Shown here one piece after another: positions 50,725 through 59,827 of a DNA stretch of 64,000 bases; within the stretch, counting starts at the first letter, position 1, and every line of letters starts with the position of its first letter. Under the pieces are notes generated by a model. That model did not search any database, was not told the origin of the DNA, and was given only the letters and a program-made list of their open reading frames with translations. The translations under genes were made by a program, and so were the position numbers. The stretch is from Rhodovarius crocodyli (GTDB lineage Bacteria; Pseudomonadota; Alphaproteobacteria; Acetobacterales; Acetobacteraceae), in assembly GCF_004005855.1 (NCBI RefSeq), contig NZ_SACL01000006.1:1-64000 (forward strand), in the 5' to 3' direction.

Positions 50725-51554
50725 CCCCAGAGCGCCTTCGCCGCCTCGGGCGCCATGCCCGCGTTGGAATGCGCCACGCCGGGCACGGTGCCTAGGCGCC
50801 AGCCGAAGGGCACGCCGAGCCGGGATGCGGCATCGCGCCCCGCCGCGAAAAAGGCCCGCCCGCGCGCGAGGCGATAAGCCCCCTGCGCATTGGCCTCCGG
50901 CGTCTGGCGCAACTGCGGGTGACGGGTGTCGGTATCGGCCTCGCCCAGCAGCACGGTCAGCGGGCGCGACAGGCCCGCGCGCAGGACCGCGGCATCGCCC
51001 ACCCCGCCCAGCCCATAGGGCCAGGCGATCTCCATGCTGGGAAAGCTGTAATAGCCCGCATTGGCGCAGACCATCCTGCCCGCGCCCGGCGCGCCGCACA
51101 GCAGCAGGAAGCGGTGCAGGAACTGCGAGCCCGCCGAATGGCCGTAGCAGTCGAAGGGCCGGTTGCCGGTATCGCCCTGCCCGGCCCGGACCGCCGCCAT
51201 CAGGCGCGGCAGGGCCAGATAGGCGGGCGGATGGCCCGGCACCCCGCCCTCATTATAGGCAGCGCCGCCCGGATAGGCCTGCCGCGAGAAATCCGGGCAG
51301 ACCAGCAGCGCCTGGGCGGCCTCGGCATGGGGGGCCCAGGTATCGCAATAGCCATCGGCGTTGCGGCTGGCGCCGTGCAGCACGGCCACCACCCGCCCGC
51401 CGGGCGCCCAGCCCGCCGGGCGATAGACCCAGGCGGACAGCACGCCGCCGCGCGCCGTCTCCTCCGGGGTATCGACCTTGAAACGTGCGGTCGGCGCGGC
51501 CGAGCAGGCAACGCCGGGCATGGCCAGGCCCAGCAGCGCCGTCCGGCGCGTCAG
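50721..51554 (-). CDS. Exported alpha/beta hydrolase, PHB-depolymerase-like
   Basis: About 277 aa; the start is uncertain. A Tat-like ELTRRTALLGLAMPGVACS signal begins at 51554 without a standard start codon; the nearest ATG is at 51521. The catalytic Ser is in CYGHSAGSQFLHRF, with LLGEADTDTRHPQL and PGVAHSN carrying candidate Asp and His. Oxyanion region VAVLHGASRNADGY. Probably an exported esterase or polyester depolymerase. Ends convergently with yacG (4-bp overlap). Confidence 0.78.
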   Translation of the reverse strand: MTRRTALLGLAMPGVACSAAPTARFKVDTPEETARGGVLSAWVYRPAGWAPGGRVVAVLHGASRNADGYCDTWAPHAEAAQALLVCPDFSRQAYPGGAAYNEGGVPGHPPAYLALPRLMAAVRAGQGDTGNRPFDCYGHSAGSQFLHRFLLLCGAPGAGRMVCANAGYYSFPSMEIAWPYGLGGVGDAAVLRAGLSRPLTVLLGEADTDTRHPQLRQTPEANAQGAYRLARGRAFFAAGRDAASRLGVPFGWRLGTVPGVAHSNAGMAPEAAKALWG

Positions 51555-51555
51555 C

Positions 51556-52545
51556 TCAGGAAACGTCCATCTGCAGGCCTTCGCGGCGGATGACACCACC
51601 CCACTTCTCCATCTCGGAACGCACGAAATTCCCGAAATCCTCGGGCGTGCCCGGCATCGGCACGCCGCCCATCTGGGCAAAGCGCGTCTTCGTCTCCTGC
51701 AGGCCCAGGAAGTAATTGATCTCGGCATTATACGCGAGAATGGCCTCACGCGGCATGTTCGCGTGGGCGAAAATGCCGAACCAGGTGTTCACGTCATAGG
51801 GCGCCAGTTCCGGCATCGTCTCGCGGATGGGCGGCAGTTCCGGCATCTGGGCGTTGCGGTCGGCGCTGGTCACGCCCAGCGCACGCACCTGGCCGCTGCG
51901 GATCTGCTGCACGCTGCTGGTCAGGTTGTCGAAGCTGAACTTCACGTTGCCGGCGATCAGGTCGACCATGAGCGGACCCGCGCCGCGGAACGGCACATGG
52001 GTGGCCTCGGTGCCCGTCAGCTGGGTGAACCACACGCCCGAGAGGTGCGGGGACTGGCCGACGCCCGAGGAACCATAGGGCAGGCCCGGATTCGCCTTCA
52101 GATAAGCCACGAATTCCGGCACCGTCCGGGCAGGGATCGAGGGATGCACCAGCAGCGCGTTCGGCCCGCGGATCATGTTGCCGACAGGCGCGAAGGAATC
52201 CGGCCGGTAAGGCAGGTTGCGGAACAGCGAATAGGCGATGGCATTCGGCCCGATGTTGCTGGACAGCAGCGTCGTGCCGTCAGGCGCGGTGCGGATGGCC
52301 TCGGCCGAGCCGATGGTGCCGCCGCCGCCCGAACGGTTGTCGGCCACGACCTGGATGTTCCAGCGCGTGCCCAGATGCTGGGCCAGCATGCGGCCCATGA
52401 TGTCCGTCGTGCCGCCCGGGGCCGCGTTGATGACGATGCGCACGGGGCCGGGCGGGCGCCAGCTCGGCGCCTGGGCGCGTGCGGATACGGAAAGCAGCGC
52501 GGGCGCTGCGAACGGCGCCAGAAGGGCCGTGCGGCGATCGATCAT
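51556..52545 (-). CDS. Tripartite tricarboxylate-type solute-binding protein (Bug family)
   Basis: 329 aa with a signal peptide (RRTALLAPFAAPALLSVSARA). Bug/TctC features: PVRIVINAAPGGTTDIMGRM, RWNIQVVADNRSGGGGTIGS, YGSSGVGQSPHLSGVWFTQL, VPFRGAGPLMVDLIAGNVKF. Periplasmic receptor of a carboxylate uptake system; no TctA/B genes nearby, common for Bug proteins. Ends just upstream of the hydrolase gene and probably shares its transcript. Confidence 0.92.
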   Translation of the reverse strand: MIDRRTALLAPFAAPALLSVSARAQAPSWRPPGPVRIVINAAPGGTTDIMGRMLAQHLGTRWNIQVVADNRSGGGGTIGSAEAIRTAPDGTTLLSSNIGPNAIAYSLFRNLPYRPDSFAPVGNMIRGPNALLVHPSIPARTVPEFVAYLKANPGLPYGSSGVGQSPHLSGVWFTQLTGTEATHVPFRGAGPLMVDLIAGNVKFSFDNLTSSVQQIRSGQVRALGVTSADRNAQMPELPPIRETMPELAPYDVNTWFGIFAHANMPREAILAYNAEINYFLGLQETKTRFAQMGGVPMPGTPEDFGNFVRSEMEKWGGVIRREGLQMDVS

Positions 52546-52631
52546 GGACAGGTTCCCCGTTATTCAAACGTTGCACCAACCATGGCACAGCGCCGGGGAA
52601 CGCGCCAGATTCCGTGAGCCGGCCCTACGGT

Positions 52632-55028
52632 TCAGCTTCTGGCCATGGCCAGCAGGAAACGCCCCTGCTCGCTGCCGGGAAAGCGGCGCATGATCGCCTC
52701 GGCCATCAGCTCGGCCGAGCCGCGCTCGCCCCGCGTGATCAGGCGGCCGAGTGCCAGGCCCGCGCGCGGCAGCTCATCCTCCGCCAGGCCCGATATCACC
52801 GCCTCGACCCAGTGGCTGTCGAGCGGCAGCGGCACGCTCTCCTCCTCGCGGCCGATGAGCTCGAGCGCGACGCGTGGGGCGCTGGGCGCGATCGCCAGCG
52901 CCTGGCGCAGCAGCATCAGCCCGGTCTCGCGGTCTCCGCGCTCGGTCACATGGTTGGCGGCCGCCACCAGCCCGTCGATGCCCAGAAGGCTCGAATGCGC
53001 GATCTCCCGCAGGCCGGGGTCGGGGTTCACATGCAGGCTCCAATAGCCCTCGCCCCGGCGCTCGGCAGCGGCGAAATGCGCCTCCAGGCCGAAGCGCACC
53101 GCCATGCGGAGCGCCGGCGGCACGGTCTCGAGCGCGTGGCGGTCGACGCGCTGGAAGCCGTCATACAGGTTCTTGCGGGTCTGCCTGCGGGAGTTGCTGG
53201 TGTTCCACACCCGGTAGGCGAACAGGATCTCGGGCAGGCATTCCAGGTGATACCCGGCAAGCCCCGCCCGCATCAGGAACTCCCAATCCTCGTTGCCGGT
53301 GCGGTCCTCGGAGAAGCCGCCCAGCGTGTTCCACACCGAACGCCGCAGCAGCATGTTCAGGTCACCCAGGCAGTTCTCCATCATGCCGAGAGACAGGTTG
53401 GGCCCGATGGGCATCCAGCCGAGCGGGAAGCGCGCCACGTCCTTGGGCGGTTCGCCCCCGCCGCTGAAGGGCTGCGGCTGGCAGGTCACGATGTCCGCAC
53501 CCGAGGCCTGGGCCGCGCGCACCAGCGTCTCGACCTCATGCGGGAAGGCCGCGTTGTCGTCGTCCATCAGCAGCACGAAGTCGCCGGTGGCGGCCGAGAC
53601 CGCGCGGTTGCGGGTGCGGCCGGTATAGCGGTTGGTCTCATTGCGCAGCAGCTTCCAGCCGCGCGCGGCGAAATCCGCTTCGAGGCTGCGCAGATAGGCC
53701 TGGGCCTCCGGCAGCGGGCTCGCGTCATCGACCAGCACCACCTCGATGCGCGGATAGCTCTGCGCCTCGATGCTGCGCAGCGCCTGGGCCAGCTGCACGG
53801 GCCGGTTATGGGTGGCCATGCAGATGGAGACGAGCGGCGTGGCGGCGGTCACTGCCGGGGCGGCCACCGGCCGGGGCGTCAGGCCCGCATGCCATTCGGC
53901 CCAACGCGCCCGGTTCTCGGCCAGGCCGATGGCCGGGCGGGCGCGCACCGCGCCCTCGGTCAGGGCGCGCTGCATCGCATCGGCCATGGAGGCGGCGTTG
54001 AGCGCATAGACGGTCGCGGGCTGGTCATCGACATGCACCAGTTCCCGCACCCCGCCCACGTCGGAGGCGATGAAGGCCTGGCCCGCCGCCAGGCATTCGA
54101 GCACGGTATAGGGCGAGTTCTCGACCAGCGAGGCGATGACCGCGAGCCGCCCGGGCTGGGAGAGGAACTGCTTGGCGCCGTCCGTATCCAGGTTGTTGCG
54201 CACCATCCAGGGCACGCCCCAGCCGGCCGAGGCCTCGGTGATATGGGCCAGCGCGTTGCCGCCGGCGACCTCGCCGATCTTGCCCAGGAAGGCGATGCGC
54301 CGCGGCTTCACGCCGCGCGCGATCAGGCGCGTGACGGCCGCGCAGAATATTTCGAGCCCCTTGCGGGTCTCCAGGCGCCCGAAGAAGACCAGCTCCTGCA
54401 CCGGCACGCGCCCGCCATCGGCTTCCTGCCCGGCGATGAAGCTGTTGGGCAGCAGGTTGGGGGTGACGAAGCGCCGCTCCGGCAGCTGCCAGCCGCGTTC
54501 GCGCATGTAGTCGATGAAATACGCGCTGGGCGAGTAGAGGACATCCGCGCCCTCGACGCTGCGCTGCTCCGTCCAGTCGATCTCGAGCTCGGCCGGGTCG
54601 CTCATGAACTGGCCCGAATGCTCCAGGTGCCAGAAGCTCTGGCCATGGGCCTGGCAGACCAGGGTGGTGTTCTGAAAGGCGAGGCCGCAGCGCTTGGCGA
54701 CCGTCAGCCAGTAACCGGGGCCCTTCCAGTCGTGATAATGGATGACGTCGAACTGCCGGGTCTTGAGCCACTGATAGGCGGCATAGGCGTGCAGCTTGGC
54801 CGGCCCCTCCACGAACAGCGACACCATCTCGACCCCGCGCGCCCGCCAATGGTCGATCCAGTGGGAGACAGGCAGGTTCTCGGTATAGGCCGACGGATAG
54901 AGGACGGTGACCTGGTGCCCCGCTGAAACCAGTTCCTCGGCCAGGGCCCGGAAGGCGGTGCCGATGCCGCCATTGCCGATGGGCCCAGGGAAATCAAAGG
55001 TGCACAGGCATACCTTCTGGACGTTCAT
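52632..55028 (-). CDS. Fused glycosyltransferase, GT4 then GT2
   Basis: 798 aa from the ATG at 55026-55028. Residues 1 to about 390: GT4 fold (PIGNGGIGTAFRALAEELVS, ELVFFGRLETRKGLEIFCAA, ENSPYTVLECLAAGQAFIAS). From about 396: GT2 fold (VSICMATHNRPVQLAQALRS, VVLVDDASPLPEA, DFVLLMDDDNAAFPHEVE with the DxD). The last 130 residues are helical. Two sugar transfers by one polypeptide in surface polysaccharide or glycolipid synthesis is likely. The start overlaps the previous gene by four bases. Confidence 0.92.
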   Translation of the reverse strand: MNVQKVCLCTFDFPGPIGNGGIGTAFRALAEELVSAGHQVTVLYPSAYTENLPVSHWIDHWRARGVEMVSLFVEGPAKLHAYAAYQWLKTRQFDVIHYHDWKGPGYWLTVAKRCGLAFQNTTLVCQAHGQSFWHLEHSGQFMSDPAELEIDWTEQRSVEGADVLYSPSAYFIDYMRERGWQLPERRFVTPNLLPNSFIAGQEADGGRVPVQELVFFGRLETRKGLEIFCAAVTRLIARGVKPRRIAFLGKIGEVAGGNALAHITEASAGWGVPWMVRNNLDTDGAKQFLSQPGRLAVIASLVENSPYTVLECLAAGQAFIASDVGGVRELVHVDDQPATVYALNAASMADAMQRALTEGAVRARPAIGLAENRARWAEWHAGLTPRPVAAPAVTAATPLVSICMATHNRPVQLAQALRSIEAQSYPRIEVVLVDDASPLPEAQAYLRSLEADFAARGWKLLRNETNRYTGRTRNRAVSAATGDFVLLMDDDNAAFPHEVETLVRAAQASGADIVTCQPQPFSGGGEPPKDVARFPLGWMPIGPNLSLGMMENCLGDLNMLLRRSVWNTLGGFSEDRTGNEDWEFLMRAGLAGYHLECLPEILFAYRVWNTSNSRRQTRKNLYDGFQRVDRHALETVPPALRMAVRFGLEAHFAAAERRGEGYWSLHVNPDPGLREIAHSSLLGIDGLVAAANHVTERGDRETGLMLLRQALAIAPSAPRVALELIGREEESVPLPLDSHWVEAVISGLAEDELPRAGLALGRLITRGERGSAELMAEAIMRRFPGSEQGRFLLAMARS

Positions 55029-55849
55029 GCCCGACGCTCCGCAACGAAAATGGCGGACCTTCCGCCCCAACAGGGTTCGACGGCGACCACCTCGTAACCC
55101 ACTTCGGCGAGCATCCGCCGGACGGCGCCATGGCCCATGAACCACCACCAGGGCGCACCGCCCGCGGCGCGGAAGGCCTGCACGCTGCCGCCACGGGGCA
55201 GCAGGCGGAACTGGTCGGGCAGCGGCTGCTTCGCTTGCCAATAGGCCGCCATGGCCTCGCACTGATCGGGCGTCATGGCCGCGGCGAACCAGGCGCTGTC
55301 GGTGCTGAAGCCGCTCTGCGGCGGCATCGCCTCGGCCTCGACGATCACGGTGTCGATCACGAGGGTGGAGGCGCCCAGCGCCGCGAGCCGGTGCAGCCTG
55401 CGCCGGACATCGAATTCGTGGAAAAGCGTGCCGATGTCGACCACGACATCCGGCAGGCCGAGCCTGCCGCGCAGATCCGGCAGATCGAGCGGCGCGCGGA
55501 CGAACCAGCAATGCGCCGTGTCCGTGTCCAGATATTCGCCACGGGGCCCGCTGTCGGCCTCATTGGAGTGGCGCGACAGGAAGTCACGCGCCAGGGCCTC
55601 TACCTCGGGGCCTGCCTCGGCGGCGGCCTGGAGCAGCTGCCCGTCCAGCTCGGCGGGCCGCTCGGGGCCCACGGCAGCCACCCCGGTCGCACCGGCATCC
55701 AGCCCCACGAGAACTCCGCTCAGGATACGGGTCATCGCCCATCCCGAGAACACGACGACCTTTCCGGGCGCACGCTGGTGGACGATGGGCATCAGTTCAT
55801 CCGCGAACAGGACGGCTGTCCTGGGCGGGGCAGCCTGCGGGCTTTGCAT
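55025..55849 (-). CDS. Methyltransferase-like protein paired with the glycosyltransferase
   Basis: 274 aa from the ATG at 55847-55849; translation coupled to the downstream glycosyltransferase. The central LPDVVVDIGTLFHEFDVRRR, LHRLAALGASTLVIDTVIVE matches class I methyltransferases after the SAM site (DV...G.L.H......L....R....ll.dT). The usual GxGxG motif I is not obvious, so SAM binding needs checking. C-terminal GHGAVRRMLAEVGYEVVAVE also fits. Probably sugar methylation. Confidence 0.6.
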   Translation of the reverse strand: MQSPQAAPPRTAVLFADELMPIVHQRAPGKVVVFSGWAMTRILSGVLVGLDAGATGVAAVGPERPAELDGQLLQAAAEAGPEVEALARDFLSRHSNEADSGPRGEYLDTDTAHCWFVRAPLDLPDLRGRLGLPDVVVDIGTLFHEFDVRRRLHRLAALGASTLVIDTVIVEAEAMPPQSGFSTDSAWFAAAMTPDQCEAMAAYWQAKQPLPDQFRLLPRGGSVQAFRAAGGAPWWWFMGHGAVRRMLAEVGYEVVAVEPCWGGRSAIFVAERRA

Positions 55850-56137
55850 GGGTTTAACCTTCAACTCGGAAGCCCACATCTCATGACGTTGGCCATCATG
55901 ATCGGCGGCTGTGGCGGAAACGCTATCCGTGAGAACGCGGCAGTAAACAGAACGTGTCCCTGGCTTCAGCAGCCAGTCACGCATCCGTGCCATGTGACCC
56001 ATGTCGCAAGGGCATGCCTGACCGCCGGAGGGCTGACAAGCTAAAGTTTTGCAATGACATGTCCGGATTTTGCGGGTCAGCCCCACCGAATTGGGATTTG
56101 ATAACCCACGGCAGGACTTCTAAGGAAACGCGCCGTC
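55850..56137. other. Divergent intergenic region, about 290 bp
   Basis: Between the methyltransferase-like gene and the DUF3052-like gene. No gene or RNA recognised. It must contain promoters for both directions; I see no strong sigma-70 match. Confidence 0.45.
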
Positions 56138-56626
56138 ATGATGCCGACACGAAAAACCATGCCCACAACAAGCCCCACCGACGCACGCCCCCAGGGCAAC
56201 CGCGCCGGAAAGACGGGCCCCGTCGCCGCCAACCAGGATGATCCGATCTCGGTGCCGCAGAAGCTGGGTTTCAAGCCCGGCATGGTCTGCTCGGTGCTGG
56301 ATGTTCCGAACGGTTTCCGGCACGGCCTTCCGGCCACCAGTGCCGCCGAACCCGAGCTGATCCTCGCCTTCGCGACCGATCGCGCCTCGCTCGGCCGCGT
56401 CGCCGCGCGCGCGCTGGATCTGTACGGGGTGGGTGGCCGCCTGTGGTTCGCCTATCCGAAGAAGGGCGGGCCGATTCGCTCCGACCTGGACCGCGACCAT
56501 GGCTGGGAGCCGCTGACCCAGGCCGGCCTGCTGCCCGTCACGCAGGTCGCGCTGGACGGCACCTGGTCCGCGCTGCGCTTCCGCCTGCGCGAGGAAGTAC
56601 CGACGCTGACCCGCAAGGGCGGCTGA
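56138..56626 (+). CDS. DUF3052-like protein
   Basis: 162 aa with AAGGAA upstream. Disordered first 40 residues, then KLGFKPGMVCSVLDVPNGF, LILAFATDRASLGRVAARAL, GRLWFAYPKKGGPIRSDLDR, and GWEPLTQAGLLPVTQVALDG. DUF3052 members are uncharacterised; the WxAYPKKxxxIRSDLxR block is the family hallmark. Followed by a strong terminator. Confidence 0.8.
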   Translation: MMPTRKTMPTTSPTDARPQGNRAGKTGPVAANQDDPISVPQKLGFKPGMVCSVLDVPNGFRHGLPATSAAEPELILAFATDRASLGRVAARALDLYGVGGRLWFAYPKKGGPIRSDLDRDHGWEPLTQAGLLPVTQVALDGTWSALRFRLREEVPTLTRKGG

Positions 56627-56651
56627 TCTTTTTCAGGTTTTTTTCGGAACA

Positions 56652-56690
56652 CGGCGGGCCGGGATGGAAACATCCCGGCCCTCGCCGTTT
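56652..56690. terminator. Strong bidirectional terminator
   Basis: Stem GGGCCGGGATG (56656-56666), GAAA tetraloop, CATCCCGGCCC (56671-56681), extended by CGGCG/CGCCG and followed by TTT. Located between convergent genes (DUF3052-like and merR). Confidence 0.85.
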
Positions 56691-56725
56691 CTGGACCCCG
56701 TGATGACGATGCCTGGCGGCGCCGT

Positions 56726-57127
56726 TCAGCCCGCGCGCTTCAGCAGGTCACGCAGTTCCGCCGCCACGGCCTCCAGCGAGGCCATGGCCGCATCCACGCC
56801 TTGGGCGGGCGTGTCGGCCGCGGGGGCGGTATCGTCGCTCAGCAGGCGCTGCACGCCCTTGATGGTGTAGCCCTGGCTGTAGAGCAGCCCCGCGATGCGG
56901 CGCAGCAGGGCGATGTCCTCGGGCCGGTAGTAGCGCCGCCCGCCGCCGCGCTTCAGCGGCTTCAGCTGCGGGAACTTGCCTTCCCAGAAACGCAGGACGT
57001 GCTGGGGCACGTTGAGGTCCTCAGCGACCTCACTGATCGTACGATAGGCCTGCGCGCCCTTGCGCACGCGGGCCTCGGCCGTATCGGCCGTCGCATCCAG
57101 TCCGAGAATGGCTTCCTGTCCTCTCAC
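56726..57127 (-). CDS. MerR-family transcriptional regulator
   Basis: 133 aa, GTG start overlapping ihfA. Mer[74 protein letters not shown]. The C-terminus lacks Cys ligands and is a short helix, so it is not a classic metal sensor. Found downstream of ihfA in many alphaproteobacteria. Confidence 0.92.
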   Translation of the reverse strand: MRGQEAILGLDATADTAEARVRKGAQAYRTISEVAEDLNVPQHVLRFWEGKFPQLKPLKRGGGRRYYRPEDIALLRRIAGLLYSQGYTIKGVQRLLSDDTAPAADTPAQGVDAAMASLEAVAAELRDLLKRAG

Positions 57128-57441
57128 GAATCCTCGTCCATGGCGCTGCCCACGGGCTCATTGTTGATCCGCGCCTTCAGCACCTGGCTGGGGCGGAAGC
57201 TCAGGACCTTCCGCGGCATGATCGGCACCTCGACCCCGGTCTTGGGGTTGCGGCCGATGCGCTGGGACTTCTGGCGCACCGCGAAGGTGCCGAAGGCCGA
57301 GATCTTCACCGACTCGCCCTTGCCCAGCGACGTGGCCATCCGGTTCAGGACCGATTCGAGCAGCGCCGCCGATTCATTCCGCGACAGCCCGACCTGCGCA
57401 TAGATCGCTTCCACGAGCTGCGCGCGCGTCAGTGTTTCCAT
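57124..57441 (-). CDS. ihfA: Integration host factor alpha subunit
   Basis: 105 aa: [83 protein letters not shown]-bending protein working with IhfB; also needed by many phage integrases, including possibly the one of this prophage. Confidence 0.95.
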   Translation of the reverse strand: METLTRAQLVEAIYAQVGLSRNESAALLESVLNRMATSLGKGESVKISAFGTFAVRQKSQRIGRNPKTGVEVPIMPRKVLSFRPSQVLKARINNEPVGSAMDEDS

Positions 57442-57511
57442 GGGTGAACGAAGCCTCGCAAGATGCTGTGTCTCAACAAAAGCCGTTCCAGGGGGGGCAC
57501 GTCAACCGTGC

Positions 57512-58765
57512 TCATCCCGCGGCAACCCCATTCCAGTGGATCGAAAGTGCCGTGCCGCAGGAATCGCAGCGCGGGCTCCAGTGGGCATGGTCGGTTCCGC
57601 AATGACCGCAACGCCAGCCTGGAGCCTCGGGGGCGGCCTGCGCCGCGGCCTCCGCGCGCGCCAGGGCCATGTGGCCGGCGTCGCCCTGCTCCAGCCGTTC
57701 CAGCGCGGCCAGCGCCTCGAACACACGGCGATCCGCGCCCGACATGGCGGCGGCCGTCTGCAGCTCGGCGCGCGAACGCCCCGTGAGGCCGGCGCGCAGC
57801 GCGGCCTCGCCCACCATCAGCCGGCTTTCGAGATGATCAGGGTTGCGGCGCGCGAGCGCCTCGGCGGCCTTCACGCGCTCCAGCGGCTCGGGCGGGGCCA
57901 GGTCCAGCCAGGCGCGGGCGATATCGGGGTGCGGCGCCACCTGCCAGCCCTGTTCCAGTACCTGCCTTGCGCGGCGGTGGCTGCCCTCGGCCTCAAGCCG
58001 GGCGGCATGGGCCAGCACGGCGGGCGCGAAGGCAGGGTCCGCGATGAAGGCCTGGCGTTCCAGCTCCGCGGCCTTGAGGGGGTCCGTCTCCTCACGCGCG
58101 GCGGCGAGCGAGAGCGCCGCGCGCGGCGCGGTGGCAGGCGCCAGGGACAGCGCCTCGCGCCAGGCGGCGGTGGCCAGCGCCATCTCGGCCCGTTCCTGGC
58201 GCAGCCAGGCCGCGCCGGGCTCTGCCTTCTCGGCCTGCTCGGCCAATTGGCGCGCACCCTCGAAGTCACGCTGCGCCACGGCCTGGCGCAGCAGGCCGCG
58301 CAGGCCCAGGAAGCGCGAGTCCTCCCGCGCGGCCAGGGCCCGGAAATGCCCGGCGGCCGCTTCCTCGCGGCCCGCCTGGCGCTCGGCCTCGGCGGCCAGC
58401 AGCAGCAGCTGGGGGTTGTCGCCCAGCAGGCGGCGGGCGCGGCCGAGTTCCAGCAGCGCCTGTTCCGGCGCGCCGGCCGCAAGCCGCACCAGGGCGCGCG
58501 TCACGGCACCCTCGGCCTGCTCATGGGCCGAAAGGCGCAGGCGCAGGCGGCGCCGCGCGGGCCAGCCGCGCAGCCAGCCGATGGTGCGCAGCACCAGGTG
58601 CAGCACGGCGAACAGCACCGCGAGCAGCACCAGCGTCACCGCCAGCGGGGCCGCGATCAGCCAGTCGCCCAGCCGCAATTCCACCGTCCCGCCCAGGCCC
58701 GTCAGCCACAGGGCGGCGGCGATCGCCAGTGCGGCCAGCACCAGCAGCTTGATGGCGCGCTTCAT
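57512..58765 (-). CDS. hemY: HemY-type membrane protein
   Basis: 417 aa. Two N-terminal membrane helices (LLVLAALAIAAALWLTGLGG, APLAVTLVLLAVLFAVLHLV), the HemY_N domain, and TPR-like repeats (LELGRARRLLGDNPQLLLLA, AREDSRFLGLRGLLRQAVAQ). C-terminal zinc-ribbon-like CGHCGTDHAHWSPRCDSCGT as in alphaproteobacterial members. Last gene of the hemC-hemD operon; its role in haem synthesis is indirect. Confidence 0.9.
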   Translation of the reverse strand: MKRAIKLLVLAALAIAAALWLTGLGGTVELRLGDWLIAAPLAVTLVLLAVLFAVLHLVLRTIGWLRGWPARRRLRLRLSAHEQAEGAVTRALVRLAAGAPEQALLELGRARRLLGDNPQLLLLAAEAERQAGREEAAAGHFRALAAREDSRFLGLRGLLRQAVAQRDFEGARQLAEQAEKAEPGAAWLRQERAEMALATAAWREALSLAPATAPRAALSLAAAREETDPLKAAELERQAFIADPAFAPAVLAHAARLEAEGSHRRARQVLEQGWQVAPHPDIARAWLDLAPPEPLERVKAAEALARRNPDHLESRLMVGEAALRAGLTGRSRAELQTAAAMSGADRRVFEALAALERLEQGDAGHMALARAEAAAQAAPEAPGWRCGHCGTDHAHWSPRCDSCGTALSIHWNGVAAG

Positions 58766-58768
58766 GGT

Positions 58769-59827
58769 TCAGCCCGCCAGCAGGCTGGAGATGGCGGCGC
58801 GCGCTTCCTGCAACTGCCGGGCGCGCGCGATCCAGGGGGCCATCGCCTCCTTGGCGGCGGGGTGCAGCGGCTCCAGCGCGGCCAGGGTCGCGTCGATCTC
58901 GCCCGCGGCGAGCGCACGGCGCGCGCGTTCCAGATGCGCCTCGGTCTCCTCGCCCCAGACCACCTGTTCACCACGGCGGATGGTGACCAGCCCGCCCAGC
59001 CGCGCCAGCGCCGATTCGGCCAGGCTGCCGCGCGGGGTGGCATCCTGCGCCGCGCGGGCGGCGCGGGCGGCTTCCTCGAACTCCAGCCGCAGCCGGGCCT
59101 CGGTGGGCGCGCCGGTGGCGGCGAAGCGGGACAGCGCCTCGGGCTGGCTGCCGAGGGCGGCCAGATGCGGGCCGAGCGGACGGCCGGCCTCAAGCGCCGT
59201 CGCGACACCGACCACGGCGGTCAGGGTGCGGGCGCGGGTTTCCAGCGCGGTCAGCGCCGTGCGGCTCGCGCTCTCCTGGCGGGCCAGCGCCTCGTTCACG
59301 CCGCGCTCCAGCGTGGAGAGCCGGCCTTCCAGCCGGGACTGCGCCTCGGTCAGCCCCGCCTCGAGGCGGCCGCGCAGGGCCTCCGCGCGCTGGGCGTCGG
59401 CGGCCTCGACGGAACGGGTGGCGGCGACGGCGGCGTCCAGGCGCTCACCCAGACGGTCCAGGCGGCCCTGCAGCCCCTCGATCTGCGTCACGCGGGCGGC
59501 GAGCGGGGCGATGTCCGGCATGCTGGGCGCGGGGCGCGCCTCCAGACCGGCCAGGCGGCGTTCCAATGCCTCGATGGTCGCCGTGTGGTCGGGCGGCAGC
59601 GCGACCTGCGGGGCGGGCGCCGGCGGGGCGTCCGGTGCATCGGGCTTCTGCAGCGCCAGGAAGCCCAGCGCCGCCAGCAGCACCACCCCCGCCAGGCCCA
59701 GCATCACCGCGGGTGCCAGCGCGCGCTGCGCGGGCGCGGCCGGGGCGGCAGTCGCCGGGGCCGGCGTGGGTGCCGGTGCCGGTGCGGCCGCTTGGGCAGA
59801 AGGTGTTTCAGAGACGGTTTCGGTCAT
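58769..59827 (-). CDS. COG4223/mitofilin-like membrane protein
   Basis: 352 aa. Ala/Pro-rich N-terminus, one membrane helix (AVMLGLAGVVLLAALGFLAL), long coiled coil (VTQIEGLQGRLDRLGERLDA, LTEAQSRLEGRLSTLERGVN), and a C-terminal helical domain (EEAARAARAAQDATPRGSLA). Alphaproteobacterial relatives are related to mitochondrial mitofilin and form part of the hem operon. Start overlaps the hemD stop. Confidence 0.85.
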   Translation of the reverse strand: MTETVSETPSAQAAAPAPAPTPAPATAAPAAPAQRALAPAVMLGLAGVVLLAALGFLALQKPDAPDAPPAPAPQVALPPDHTATIEALERRLAGLEARPAPSMPDIAPLAARVTQIEGLQGRLDRLGERLDAAVAATRSVEAADAQRAEALRGRLEAGLTEAQSRLEGRLSTLERGVNEALARQESASRTALTALETRARTLTAVVGVATALEAGRPLGPHLAALGSQPEALSRFAATGAPTEARLRLEFEEAARAARAAQDATPRGSLAESALARLGGLVTIRRGEQVVWGEETEAHLERARRALAAGEIDATLAALEPLHPAAKEAMAPWIARARQLQEARAAISSLLAG

